Origin: Platerodrilus igneus
Taxonomy: Eukaryota; Arthropoda; Insecta; Coleoptera; Lycidae
Assembly: GCA_036346225.1 (NCBI GenBank)
Contig: JARFIW010000108.1
Location: 3,100,001 to 3,164,000 of the forward strand
DNA: 64,000 bases
Reading direction: 5' to 3'
This document shows, in pieces, positions 9,965-21,259 of this stretch (positions are counted from its first letter, which is position 1; each line of letters begins with the position of its first letter). Below the pieces are notes generated by a model. That model did no database searches. It was given only the letters and a program-made list of their open reading frames with translations, and was not told where the DNA came from. Both the position numbers and the translations under genes were made by a program.

Positions 9965-11838
9965 ATGGATAACACGATGGATAGTAAAGTAAAGAAGGGT
10001 TCCTGGACCAAAGCTAATTTAAAAACTGCAATTGAAAACGTGCTTTCAAAAAAAAAGTCTTTCAGGGAAGCCTTCACAAGATATTGTATACCAAAGAGTA
10101 CAATATACGATAAAGTAAAATTGCTGGAGCAGGGGAAAGAAATAGAAATGCAACCTAAATTAGGACGGTTCAAACAAACATTTTTCCGTGGAACTTGAAA
10201 ACATATTAGAAGAGCATATCAAAGACTTAACTAATAGGTGCATGCCACTGACGAAGAAGGAGTTTTTAAAATTAGCCTTTGACTTGGCTGAGCATCTTAA
10301 AGTACCACACAGGTTTAATACGGAAAAGAAATCAGCTGGCAAATACTTCTACTATAACTTCATGGAAAGACACCCTGATTTAAGATTACGAACAGCAGAG
10401 TCAACGAGTTTAATGCGCGCAGTTGGATTTAACAAAGCACAAGTTGATCTGTTTTTTAATAATCTAGAACAACTCTTAGTAAAGTACAAATTCACGCCAT
10501 CAAACATATTTAACTGCGACGAAACAGGCGTGACAACTGTGCATAAGCATACCAAGCTTTTGGCAAAAAAGAATGTTCGCCAAGTAGGAAAGCTTACTTC
10601 AGCCGAACGAAGGAACAATGTCACGGCTGTGTTCTCCATGAGTACCATGGGGTATTTTGTACCTCCCTTCTTTATTTTTCCGAGGCAAAGAATGAATGAA
10701 AGACTTATGATAAACGCTCCTCCTGAGAGTGTGGGTGTTGCACAGCTTAAAGGCTGGATGAATAATGACTTCTTTTTAAAGTGGTTGGTTCACTTCAAAA
10801 AATTTGCCCGGCCGTCCGAAGAAGCACCGATTTTGCTTATAGTTGATGGGTATAGTAGTCACAAGTATGATTAGCTTCCCACCTCACACGACTCACAAGC
10901 TCCAGCCACTGGATTGCTTGTTTATGAATCCGTTTAAGAATGCCTACAACGAACAATGCGGCATATGGATGAGAGCTAACTCAGGTGCAAAAATAACGGA
11001 ATATGACATTGCAGGCTTTGTTGCAGATGCCTTTATCAGGGTGGCACGCTATGAAATACCACATTCTGATTTTAGATGTTCAGGAATTTATTCATTCGAC
11101 AAAACATCTTTAGTGACCTGGACTACCTGGCAAGCGACATAACAGATATTCCACTGGAAGAAGTTGCTGGCGAGATAGAAAACCACACAGATGCTGATGT
11201 TCAATTACCTGCGCCGACTAGTTTTTTCTCTTCCAACGACCACGGAGGACAACATGACACCGTTTCTTTGGATTATTCTCCATCCAATACGTCGGATATT
11301 CCTTCGGACCCTATTCTAGAAGACCTGAATTCATCATCAAACATTTCTCGTGAGATTGCAGCACCAACAACTCATCAGCATTCTACTAGCAAAGGACTAG
11401 GTACTCAACAGGCTTCAGCATATAAATCTCCACAGTTGTCGACTAGCAAAGGGGTGGGCTTTATGAGGAAAACTATTTTAAATATCTCACCAATTCCAGA
11501 CGCTGCCATAAAACGAGCTCAAACTCGCACACGAAACTCTGAAAAAAGTGAAATTTTGAATTTGTCTCCTTTTACAGCCAACCTTGAAGAGAAAAATAAT
11601 GAAAAAAGGAACAAATAAGGAAAAAACGCCTTCGTGTAACAGCAAAGAAAAGAAGCAAAGAAAACACAACTAGAAACTCCAAAACTTTACAAGAAATTGA
11701 TATACCGTGTACGCCTCAGAAAGCCCCTGCGACTTCTTGTGTGGTTTGTTTGGAAGACAACGATGAAGATTGGATACAGTGCTCATGAAGTTCGAGAGTG
11801 CTCTGATATTTATATATGTGATAGATGTAAGTTGTTTT
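9965..11838 (+). pseudogene. pogo/Tigger-like DDE_1 transposase, frameshifted, with C-terminal PHD remnant
   Basis: Would bind the element ends and cut and join DNA. Parts in order: a psq/CENP-B-type helix-turn-helix (9965-10190), a second CENP-B-like HTH region (about 10200-10420), and a DDE_1 core with CDET near 10516-10527, VDGYSSH near 10843 and THKLQPLD near 10888-10911. A long Ser/Thr-rich linker follows (11140-11600), then CVVC, WIQC and ICDRC pieces of a PHD-like zinc finger (about 11737-11838). Breaks: a frame change at about 10182-10190; a deletion of roughly 13-15 codons plus frame change at about 10865, between the second and third catalytic Asp; a one-base change at about 11100; a stop at 11616; and a stop with frame change inside the zinc finger. 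The protein is not functional. Confidence 0.88.
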
Positions 11839-11848
11839 AAGTTTGTCC

Positions 11849-11890
11849 GCTCCTAGGTACCATATTTTATATGTGTCCGGTACTAGGAGC
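11849..11890. repeat. Subterminal hairpin of the pogo-like element
   Basis: GCTCCTAGGTACC (11849-11861) pairs with GGTACTAGGAGC (11879-11890). Both arms resemble the terminal GGTACCGGAC repeats and may be transposase binding sites. Confidence 0.6.
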
Positions 11891-12016
11891 CACCTTCCGA
11901 TATAACAACAATAGTTAGTTTAAATTAACTCTTAATTTTACTTGTCAAAAGTGTTACAATGATTACTTTTTTGTATTTTATGAGTTCCTGCAGGTGTTTA
12001 ATGCCTTTTGTTATAA

Positions 12017-12022
12017 ATAAAA
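12017..12022 (+). terminator. Polyadenylation signal candidate for the pogo-like gene
   Basis: AATAAA lies 70 bp before the right end of the element, downstream of the zinc-finger remnant. Confidence 0.45.
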
Positions 12023-12092
12023 ATGCAAAAAAAACAGTGGTTTTTTATTATGTTTAACTCTTAGGTGTCCGGTGCTAGGGGACTTCCCCCTA

Positions 12093-12820
12093 ATATTTAT
12101 TTTATATAGTTATTTATCGGATACTAAGATTACTCCTAAATATTTAGCTTAACGCCCCTTTTTAATTCGAAGAATTTCATACTTCTTCTTTGAGCCGAGC
12201 AAGCGGAGATAATTACGGTAAAAGTATCAGTAGTAACATTTATATTTATACAATAATTTTCTGTGCCATAAATTATATTACCTGAGTGGTACAAATGGGC
12301 GATAACTTGGGGCTGTTTTGAGGTTTAAATATGTCAACGAAAATCGTACGTTAATACCTTTTAATTGAAGTTGTTGGTTATTCGCGATTCAGTTGTACTG
12401 CTACAGAAGAAAATGAGCCAATGTATAAAACGTTCTAATGAAATCATATTACTGAAGAACCCTACAATTACTATTTGCTAATGATACATTTTACTATTTA
12501 AATGAGGCTTCATTTCGAATCGTTTCGATACCCGTGGGAACAAGTCCTAGAACAATCCAAGATAATCATGTCTTTTACGTTGAGCGAAGCTCTTTTATTG
12601 TTCAATTTAAATAGCTTGAGTTTACTGCTGTCCTGCACATAACATCAATACTCTTTGCTGTAGAACATAAATGTAATAGTAACACAATTAGAAACCTTGT
12701 GCAGTTAATTATTGTTAATAACTGTACATAACAATTATTTAATGTTGGATCGATTACCTCTGAATGTATTACGATGTAAAACGTCTAGTAGAATATGCTA
12801 ATTTTGCTTTCTTATTACAG
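12093..12820. other. AT-rich stretch without recognisable features
   Basis: No long ORF, repeat or RNA gene seen. If 12821-12872 is an exon, this would be intron; a TTGCTTTCTTATTACAG acceptor closes it. Confidence 0.4.
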
Positions 12821-12872
12821 AGAAACGGTTTTTACTGGACCTGAACATTGTATTCCTATTGATTACGCTAAG
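12821..12872 (+). CDS. Candidate internal exon of an unknown host gene
   Basis: A 52-nt segment sits between a strong acceptor (pyrimidine tract ending TTATTACAG at 12820, branch-like CTAAT near 12798) and a near-consensus donor AAG/GTAAGT at 12870-12878. One frame is open throughout and reads ETVFTGPEHCIPIDYAK, with ordinary amino-acid composition and normal Cys, Pro and Tyr content. The other two frames are less protein-like. I do not recognise the protein. No partner exon with matching phase was found in the window, so it could also be chance. It is the only non-transposon coding candidate here. Confidence 0.35.
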
Positions 12873-12929
12873 GTAAGTCGTATGTCTGTTTTACCCTCCA
12901 GTTCTAGAATAGTTCAAGAAAATACAGAA

Positions 12930-13395
12930 AATTAATACTCCTTTTATTTATAAAAGATAACAATTATAAATTTAGGAAATAGATAAAATGAATAACTAAT
13001 ACGTCCCTAATATTGATTTATCAATCCAACTGTTATGGTCATTAGACAAACCTAACCATTTTACAAATTTTTGTTTTTCTTAAGTACGTATTTAACTAGA
13101 TAAACTTCTGAAGATTTAATGTTTGCTTTATTTACATAAGAATTGCATTAACAAATTTTGAAAATAGATAGAAGTAACAATATGGTGCCCTTCTAATATT
13201 GGTTTCTCGATCCAATCGTTATGGGTATTAGACAAACTTAACCATTTTATAAAAATGTTTTTTTAAAATGTATTTTACGCTAGGTGTATTCCTGAAGGTT
13301 TATATTTGCTTTATTTACTATTAGATTTACATTAATAAATTCAGCGAATAGATTAACGTAATAACCAATACTTCGCTAATATTGATTTATCAATT
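12930..13395. repeat. 185-bp tandem repeat, about 2.5 units
   Basis: CTAATATTGATTTATCAATC-type blocks start at 13007, 13193 and 13377 (spacing 186 and 184). The units share TTAGACAAACYTAACCATTT and TTTGCTTTATTTAC. A further partial unit at about 13795-13846 is separated from the array by a 0.4 kb insert. Confidence 0.8.
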
Positions 13396-13399
13396 CAAC

Positions 13400-13795
13400 T
13401 GGTTTATGGGGATGATAAAGGTGATAAGATATGTTAATTATAGGGAAGGACCAATTGCTTTCGTAGTAATACTGATGGCGGTGGAGCGGTTATGTAATAA
13501 CTAAAAACAACTACACCAAACTACTTAATAAAGGGTATAAATACCTTTTATCCTGTGCCGCTGTGGGCAATAAACGTTCACACACAAGAAGCTTCGCGGA
13601 CAACCAATAACACGCACGTTTGGGTGTCGGTGTCGCTTTCGAAAGCTCTCACACAACCGTCTTCTGCAAGGGTTCGAATGCAACTGTCTTCTGCACTTCC
13701 ACTGTCGGTATATAATGTTTCACTAAAAACTATAGGATACCCGCACTAAGTATTTATTGTCACCAATTCCAATAAATGTTCGATGATGACGTAAC
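13400..13795 (+). mobile_element. Possible inserted LTR or short element splitting the 185-bp array
   Basis: This segment interrupts the tandem repeat and is flanked by TCAACTG on both sides (about 13389 and 13797). It contains GGGTATAAATACC at 13533-13545 followed by a GC-richer leader, like an LTR promoter and R region. The ends are not certain. An ORF at 13555-13749 inside it is unrecognised. Confidence 0.35.
13536..13542 (+). promoter_or_regulatory. TATA box candidate
   Basis: TATAAAT in a GC-flanked context, about 25 bp upstream of GTGCCGCTGTGG. Confidence 0.45.
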
Positions 13796-13837
13796 ATCAA
13801 CTGTTATAGTCATTAAACAAACCTAACCATTTTACAA

Positions 13838-13993
13838 CTTTTTTCTTACTCTTCTTTGGGAATTAAACCACTCATAGTTGTTAAATTTGTCTTTATTTAC
13901 GTTTCGATCTATGACCTAGGATCGAAATGTAAATAAAAACAATTTTAACAACTATGAATGGTTTAATTCCCAAAAAAGATTGAGAAAAATACA
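13838..13993. repeat. Long palindrome (hairpin), arms about 70 nt, 10-nt loop
   Basis: The left arm 13855-13909 (GGGAATTAAACCACTCATAG and on to GTTTCGATC) matches the reverse complement of 13920-13976 with only a few mismatches. The loop TATGACCTAG is at 13910-13919. Weaker pairing extends outward on both sides to about 13838 and 13993. Confidence 0.88.
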
Positions 13994-14054
13994 AAACAAT
14001 CTACAGCAAACATAAAGGGAGCAGTTTACAACTTTTTTTTTAATATATATTTTA

Positions 14055-14058
<4 letters not shown>

Positions 14059-14096
<38 letters not shown>
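14059..14096. repeat. (AT)n microsatellite at the left edge of module locus 1
   Basis: Pure AT dinucleotides directly abutting the 5' end of the first module. Confidence 0.9.
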
Positions 14097-14099
<3 letters not shown>

Positions 14100-15234
14100 T
14101 CAAATTTAGACCAGGGTAGAAAATTAATTTACGACATCAAATAATTTTAATCACCGTGTATAAGGAAGCTTTGGGAAAAAGTACGCGTAATTAAATGCCT
14201 AGTGTGAAGATTTAAATCATTCAATTAGAATGTAGGGTTTGTATAGAATTTTATTAGATAATACGCGTTATTAAAACCGTGGAGCATAAAAATTTATTCG
14301 TTTCATTAAAAATAAGGGATTTAAATTATTCACTAGACGCTTTCTATAAAAAGAAGCAGAATTAAAATGCTCAACGTGTATTTAATTTAATTGTTCCAAG
14401 AAACAAATAGAAATTACGTGCGAACTTTATATTAATTAATTCAATTTTTAAGTAACGGGTATTAAACAAAGTGTACAAATAATAATTAATATTTAATTAC
14501 TATTCGCTAAAAATTAAAGAATAGAAGTCAATGCCATTCATTATTATTTTAATTGGAGTTAATTGAACGATTATTGAGGTATAATATACATAAAAGCTTT
14601 TAAAAACCTAATAATACCAAATATGAGACGCGTTGCTAGCATACAAATCTATCAAGAAAGTTAAAATACGTGGAATATTCAAATCGTAGAAGTATTATGA
14701 TTGAACACCTGCGTATTTTAAATGTCACGTTCTGTTTAATTTGTTTGGAATAGATATACATGCAGATTCTACGTATATTGGAAACGGTCGGATAAACCGT
14801 AGCTTATATTAACGAGACAGGCGAGTTGAGGGGTTATTTAACTCAAGTAAGTCACGTCGCGGGTCCACGTGGATTCAAATAACCCATAATAAAGAATATC
14901 GATTTGTACCACTCAGATCAGGTTAGGAAGAGACGGATAAAACAGGTAAAACAGAGACACAGATAATAAAAGGCCGGATTTGAGCAACGTCACGAGGTTT
15001 ACGATTGGTGCAAATAAGATGCAGATATGGGAGGTGTAAACGTAACGATTTCTGTATAAAATTAATTAGTTGTTCGCAGACGCGTTGCGTGTCGTGTGAA
15101 AAGTTCTTAGATTTTCAACTGGCGCGTGTGCAAATTTTTAGAATCGCTGTGCCGGACTGTCGAAAAGGGAACATAGAATGCGAAATTCTGAAAACTGTCC
15201 GTTGCGGGACAAATCCGACGTGTAAGCGCGCTAT

Positions 15235-15242
15235 TATATAAA
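15235..15242 (+). promoter_or_regulatory. TATA box of module A-left
   Basis: TATATAAA with the same surroundings as the box at 30061. A CTCTCTTAGATTTTCG leader starts about 25 bp downstream in both. Confidence 0.65.
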
Positions 15243-16096
15243 CCCGTGTTTATAGGAGTTTGGCTCTCTTAGATTTTCGATTTTTATTCAATAGTTTAAA
15301 CACTTTGGCTCTTAGATTTTGGATTTTATTGAATACTTTAAAACAGTTTGCTCTTTATTTTTTGATGTTATACGATACTGCAAGCAGAATACGCGCTACG
15401 ATACAAGTGATTATGCATTAGTGCACTTAGAAAAGATAGATAAGGTAATAAAGTCTAGTTATATTTGCGGGTATTACTGTACCAATTATCTAAATTAGTA
15501 GCGATAACTAAATACATTTAAGTATACAGCTTTGTATAGCGTGAACGAATTATGAATTGCTTTGCTATTTTTCGGGAATGAGTAATCAAGTGGTATTTGT
15601 AAACGTGATTGGATCCACAAAACAAGATTTAGATATACATAGATGAGTTCCTGAGAAGCCTTGAAACAATTTTAGATGAATGGTGGTGTAGAAAAATATT
15701 AAAAGCGGTCAGAATCTGAGGACGTAAACATAAACCAGCTGGAATGGTGGAATTAGCAAGTCCGATGTGCATTGAAGCCACGAGTGCAGTAACCTTCAGG
15801 TAAATTCTACAATTTTGTTCGATCTTTGATGTTTTGGTGTGTGTTGAATATCTGTATAATTTGTTTGATAAAAAAAAATGAACAGTAGTGAATTTGTATA
15901 AACAACAAATTTTTAATTTTAAGGTAAAATTTTCTTGTTTAAGTAGAAAGGAGTATTTAGCAGTTTATGTTTTGATTATGATGAAAATTTGGGTCTGTCT
16001 TTGAGCTCAATTAAACTAACCTGTTTAATTAACGTAAAGGGTGGAGATGCTCCTTTTATTCAGACTTAGGTCTGCACATATTGTAACTTAATTAGT

Positions 16097-16130
16097 ATGC
16101 ATCCTACCAGGACTTTAATTCTGGATGCAT
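16097..16130 (+). other. Conserved hairpin in module A-left
   Basis: ATGCATCC and GGATGCAT arms around CAGGACTTTAATTCT; the same hairpin is kept at 30908-30937 in module B-left. Confidence 0.55.
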
Positions 16131-16542
16131 ATTAAAATGATGACAAATTTAAACTTGAAATTTTATGATACTGATATTTATGCTGAAATTTAATTTTGAA
16201 ATTTTAATGTATTATGAATATTGATGTAAATAGAGTTAACGTTCATGTTTGTGGTAGGAATGTGTTTGTTTTTTTTTATGAATGAGGATGAAAGTTTTAA
16301 CTAGGTGAGCAGCCGAGGCGGAAAGGGTAAAGAGGCGATTATCAGAAGAGATTCAACAGGGCGAGAATCACAGCAAATCTTGGTGCCCAATTCGAGAGGC
16401 TCGAATATATTTTTTTTTACTCTGGTGAGGCTTTTTGTAGGTTTCACAGCATAATATGACGCCCAATCTGTGGGGCTCAAATGATCAGTAGAAAGTACCA
16501 GTTCCCGTGACCAGAGGCGCATTACACAGCAGATATATATAT

Positions 16543-18429
16543 TGCCGTGGAACCTTCTGGTCAGCCTCTGGAACTTCCTAAAAATCGTTCGAGCTCTGGT
16601 ACTTCGCCAGTTCACAAAAATAATTTTTAATTTTCAAAAATATAAAACTTTCACAAAATTTTCCTTACCCGCTTTCTGCCTTTTCTGAAATTAATTTCTT
16701 CAGCAGTTTCCCTGGCTAGCTCAGCTGTGCTTCTTCTCGTATACCTAAATTTACTCTCATTCTCTTTTCCGTTCACACACCATTCAAATAAAATCACAAA
16801 ATAATATAACAATCATACAATATTTATTAACCATTATTTACAAATAATAATATTCATAGTTATCTACAGTTCGATGCTCAAGATACACCTCAATAAATGC
16901 TACTTTTGTCAAGTCTTTGTTTTTAAAATTGAAATTTCTAACACATTTACAGCAACAGGAGTAAATGGGCCCCAAATAATACCTGACCTTGGTTTATTAC
17001 TACATTGGAATATGATGAGCTCATAATAACCCAGTTTATCAAGGTATGCTTTCCACTTTGCATACTATTATCACAAACATAAAAAAATACATGTATTCTT
17101 AACAATTAAATTTAAATTCATCAAGCACTTCAATAAGCTTTACGTACACCTTTTGTTTTATATTCAAAATACCATTTTAATAGTCAGCTATACGTATCCT
17201 TTTCAATACGAAAAATACCATCAAAATTCACTCTCACACATCACAAAATTTTCAACAGTTTATAAAAAAACAGCAAATTCTAATGCGTTACCTGGAAAAA
17301 CTTGAAGTTTATCTCCGTTGACGATGTATTATGTTCCTGAACCCTCGTCCAATTGGTTTTGCGTGCGGCTCCACAAGATGTTTTTAAGATGACCACAATC
17401 TAAGTTGCGCTTCCTGCTACCCATCCAATATCAATTTTAATATCCAAATCCATGTATATTACACTTGTTTATTATCGCATTTTTAATTTACGAGCTTGTA
17501 CCTCGTTGTACCTCAATTAAATTTAAATAAACTCGACACTAACCGCGTCTCAAACTATAAGGTCACAACCAATTTAATACTGAGCTTTACAAATTCTACG
17601 AGCTTCGTCAGTTGCTTTTTGTATGTCGTTATGCGTTGCAAGATTAAAGAATAAAAAAGAGCCTCTATTAATTTTGTTAGAGTATTTATCATAAAGCTAG
17701 GCCCCTTTTTGGCCACACTTTACGCGAAATACCTAATTGTAAAATAGTATTTCTCCAAATTTTGTCTAACCGTTTTAAGCTTTTAGAAATATTCTCGCGT
17801 GCTCGTCTATTCTCAAACTAACTATTTCGACGAATCATAAATTTCGGTGACGTCTTAAAACCCCGCCTGTGATATCTCTATTCCCGTCTTATGCATATTT
17901 GATGTCGCATTCTAACCTTGCTTGAGTGGTAGAAAATTGATATAGCTGCCCGCGTCCACGTGGATGAGTACGTGTTTTGCGACAGTCGGTTGTACAATAT
18001 TCTTTGAAACTTGTTCTGTTATGCTCCAAAATACCTAAGAGTCGACTTTTCAAAACATGCAGGTTTCCAATTAACAAACGTTTAAAATAACAATTCTTGG
18101 AGCTTTTTTTCATGGTATTTCAACCCAACCAATATATTTGTTTGTTACAACGAAAGCTATTGGCCTTGGATTTATTGATTTTACATGCTCTACTGCGTTT
18201 TCTTAAATTAAACTACATTAAATTAATTACTAATTTCTATTGGCTTATAAAGCTAATTTTCTTTATGAACCTATTAACTTTTAATCCGTAATTATACAAT
18301 TATGTCAATACTCGTTAATTTAAATTAAATAAATGAAATTAATTTTGCACGTAAATATGATGTTCCTTCCCCTATACAGGGTGTTTGAAATTGCATTGTT
18401 GACCACCAAATTTAACTCTTTAAAACCAC

Positions 18430-18432
<3 letters not shown>
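16543..18432 (-). repeat. Module M, copy A-right (inverted)
   Basis: Reads from (AT)n at 18433 leftwards to a CACGGCA end at 16543-16549, 11 bp from the CACAGCA end of A-left, so the two modules are tail to tail. It aligns with B-right (31347-33502): shared are AACCCAGTT beside GAGCTCA, a CCAGGTAAC donor at 17287-17293, a degenerate TATA-like GATAAATAC at about 17682-17692, and CTTATGCAT near 17890. It is shorter than the other copies and contains no gene. Confidence 0.7.

Positions 18433-18460
<28 letters not shown>
18433..18460. repeat. (AT)n between modules A-right and D
   Basis: TA dinucleotide run between the 5' start of A-right and the CACAGCA 3' end of the next module. Confidence 0.9.
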
Positions 18461-18465
<5 letters not shown>

Positions 18466-18470
18466 CTGTG

Positions 18471-18720
18471 TTATTTTCATATATTAGGCCCCACGGCTTA
18501 GGCGCAATAAAATGCTGTGTTAATCGTGGTCCACGATCTGGGCGGCATTAAATGTCGTGTTATCTTCCTGTAGGAAAAATAAAACCTTTGTTATTCTCGC
18601 CCCACGATTAGGTCGTGCATAAAATGCTGTGATTAATTGCGCCCCACGGTTGGGCAGTCCATAAAATGCTGTGATACTTTACCAGCACCTACGATGAGCG
18701 TCCTAAAATGCTGTGTTATT
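18471..18720 (-). repeat. Tandem array of a 42-bp primer-site-like unit, about 5 copies
   Basis: Units read (plus strand) GCCCCACGGTTGGGC, then CATAAAATGCTGTG, at about 18488, 18530, 18600, 18642 and 18687. The reverse complement is CACAGCATTTTA followed by a GCCCAACCGTGGGGC core, the same as the ends of modules A-left and B-left. One unit carries an extra 28-bp segment. Confidence 0.75.
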
Positions 18721-19345
18721 TTCTTTATATTAATCAAGCACTTGTAAAAATGTTAATTTATAAATTTCTTTGCCTCAACTAGCTGATTCAATTAAATAAA
18801 GCAATTCTACAATACACGGTATAATGATTAAATATTTACAACCTTTTTATATATCTTCCCCTTTTTAAATTATTTACATCTGTCAGATTTTGAGAAAATG
18901 AAGCCAGCAAAACGAGCTTTTTATTGTTTTAGAGATCTTTTGAAACGTTTCAAGATGCCTATTGCCTTTCATAAATTTATCAAAAAACCCCAGTTTTGTC
19001 GGCTGTTACATTTTTGAATTATTATTGAAATAAATCAGTTTACAGAAATAAATCATATCGAAATATCTAACCTGGAGTGGTTCAGTAGCTTCTCTGCATC
19101 CCCAAGAGTTTTCGTGTCCAGTCTGAATGTTTTGAGTCGCATTTGAAAGTCGACATCCAACCAAAATACTATCCAAATCGTTATTAGTGAGTTTATTCCA
19201 ATAAAAAGTTTTTCATCTCCGTAATTAACGAAACAGTAATAGAATATTTACCATGGTCAGAGATTAGCAAATTAATGTGTATATTATTTATGTATATTAT
19301 TATTAATTGTCACATATATTTCATGAAAGGTAAGAAATAAAACCC

Positions 19346-19368
19346 TATTATTATTATTATTATTATTT
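19346..19368. repeat. (ATT)n microsatellite
   Basis: About eight ATT trinucleotides. Confidence 0.85.
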
Positions 19369-19979
19369 AACAGGCAGTAATTTCCAGAGTCTTCCTGACT
19401 CCAAGACTCGTAACAAGAGTCGTACCCAAGAGCCCTGTTTTATTTATTTTTAGATATTGTACAATTTTACTAAATCTGGTTTACTTAAGTCTGTAGTAGA
19501 GCGGCTCGCTTACACAAATTTTACACTTTTATAAAATGATTTTCACTTTAATTTTAATTAACTGTTTGCGTGAATAATTTAGCACTTTCGAGTATAGTGA
19601 CTGCCCAGTTTCAAATGTATACTCACTCGTTGTTCAATTGTTATCATATTTATAGCCTTCCTAAATGGAACTTTTATAGCAATTATTAGAAAAAAACAGT
19701 TCTACTAAAATAAGACGTATTACGGTCTTCAATGCATTCTTCGCAAACTGTCAATACACACGATCAACATATATTTATTAATAATTTTGTTAGTTTACTT
19801 TCAATTTGGGAAAACTATTAGTCGTAGTTTAATATTCACTTATAGGAACTGGAATTGACAAGAGCACGTTTGTGAATAATTTTGGAATTTTTATATACTT
19901 GGATCATTTTTAACGCTTTAAAAAGTTCGTGACCACTTGTAGAGAAAATATGCACTGAATTGATAAGCCGCGACGTACC

Positions 19980-20055
19980 TACCAACGCACGCACCCGCAC
20001 ATCCACGCACCACGCACGCGCATGCACATGCAAAACGCGCGCGCACTCTCTGACT
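19980..20055. repeat. CA/CG-rich alternating purine-pyrimidine tract
   Basis: Degenerate CGCACGCACCCGCACATCCA-type repeat ending in GCGCGCGC; it could adopt Z-DNA. Confidence 0.6.
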
Positions 20056-20579
20056 CTTGATGTCTCAACCACAGCTTCTCAATATTAGTTTGACGCAGTT
20101 CTCCACTGTTTAGTTGACTCTTAGTTATATTTACATGTATCTTTTTAAATATGCTCTGCTTTCCTGTACAAATCCATCCGTCTACTCTCCGCTCTATTAT
20201 TGTTTTAACTCTCCTTTCGTGTTTCAATATCTGTTCATTGCCAATTCTAAAATACTTTAATATCCATATGCACTAGTTCTGTCGTTAATTAATCCAATAA
20301 AATAATTATTTTTACTTTAGGCCCCTATTACAAAAATACACATCATGGACCTTTTCAATCCACATGTGCATAATTACTAATTTCTAAACATAAAACTTCA
20401 TTACGGGTTTGCAATTTTTTATAATCTGAGTATGTCCAGAGACCTTCAGTGTTTCAGTTTCAGATAACCCAACTCTCTTAACGTTTGAGCTATTCTTGCA
20501 GGTATCCCCTTTTTTACTGCACAAGCGAGTTTGCCAAATCCCACGCAGGGTTAGCCTCCTTGTCATTCTGCAAACGAAA

Positions 20580-20880
20580 TCCTATAAAAGCTCGCGCACC
20601 GTTTAACCTTCGGAGAATTTCATTTTACATCTTAAAACTGGTTTCGTTCAACTTTCTACAATTGGCTCGTAATACTACATTTTGGTGTTTTAAAAAAAAT
20701 CCTGAATTTTACTTTCCGAGCTTACTTTTCAAAATTTAACTTCCTGCCACACCGATCTCCTACAGCGCGGATGGTTTCGTTCGACTTTCCATTTTTCGCT
20801 TGTATTACATTTTTACGCTCTAACTTAACTTCTCGGAATTTTTCAAAAATTCCCGCCATAACGACCACCTATCGCGCGGG
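20580..20880. repeat. 131-bp diverged tandem duplication
   Basis: CTGGTTTCGTTCAACTTTC at 20639 and ATGGTTTCGTTCGACTTTCC at 20770, each followed by TCGTATTACATTT-like and GCGCGGGT/GCGCGGATGG-like blocks. It lies upstream (minus strand) of module D and may belong to its promoter-distal part. Confidence 0.6.
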
Positions 20881-21259
20881 TCTACCGTTGTATTACGTGC
20901 TCGGATGATACATTTTGATCTGTTGTTATTACCGGCGCGCGAATTATTAATTCGTTTTTCGTCCGATGTTATTATAATCATTTGTTTCTAACATTTTTTC
21001 TGGGTTCTTGTCATAGTAATCTTCCTATTGGGTCTATGGAATGAATCACGGGAAAATACTTGTGATATCATGTAATTTACTTTAGTTAACGTTCCGTGTT
21101 TTCTTCTCACTTTAGCAATATAAAATAAATACGTTGTTACATTTTACATTGTATTGTATAATATGATTAATTTATCTTCAATTTGATATTTGTGAATTTT
21201 CACTACTTAGCGTGTAGGTTTTTATATTGCTTGACATGTCTGGATTCTCTTTGTAATTC

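Larger units (their letters stand above)
9485..12090 (+). mobile_element. pogo/Tigger-like DNA transposon, full length, 2.6 kb
   Basis: Terminal inverted repeats: the left end reads AGTCCCCTAGCCCCGGAC after a G run, and the reverse complement of the right end reads GGGGGAAGTCCCCTAGC. The target duplication is TA at 9483-9484 and 12091-12092, as expected for the Tc1/mariner/pogo group. Subterminal GGTACCGGACAC-type repeats lie inside both ends. The internal gene is a broken DDE_1 transposase. Both ends are intact, so the element could still be moved by a transposase supplied in trans. Confidence 0.88.
14097..16531 (+). repeat. Module M, copy A-left (LTR-like, non-coding)
   Basis: Begins right after (AT)n with CACTCAAATTTAGACCAGGG and matches B-left (29109-31278) nearly end to end; it also matches the inverted copies more weakly. 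It holds a TATA box at 15235, a leader with repeated CTCTTAGATTTT, a donor-like TTCAG/GTAAAT at 15799, a conserved hairpin at 16097-16130, and three CACAGCA repeats near the end (16370, 16446, 16525). The second of these is followed by TATGACGCCCAATCTGTGGG, which resembles a tRNA-Lys primer-binding site. No protein is encoded. Confidence 0.75.
18464..19900 (-). repeat. Module M, copy D (diverged, inverted)
   Basis: Starts (as its 3' end) with CACAGCA at 18464-18470 next to (AT)n. Further left-to-right it has a CAACTAGCTGATTCAA block like the CTAGCTCAGCTG block of the other minus modules, a CCAGGTTAG donor-like site at about 19069-19076, and TATAAATATG on the minus strand at about 19647-19656. 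Similarity is weaker than among A, B and C. Its upstream part may reach about 20900. Confidence 0.4.

Noticed and set aside
18471..18720. CRISPR-like array of short repeats
   Set aside because: Repeats are imperfect, spacers are too short and alike, and the genome is animal. The units are better explained as primer-site-like minisatellite.
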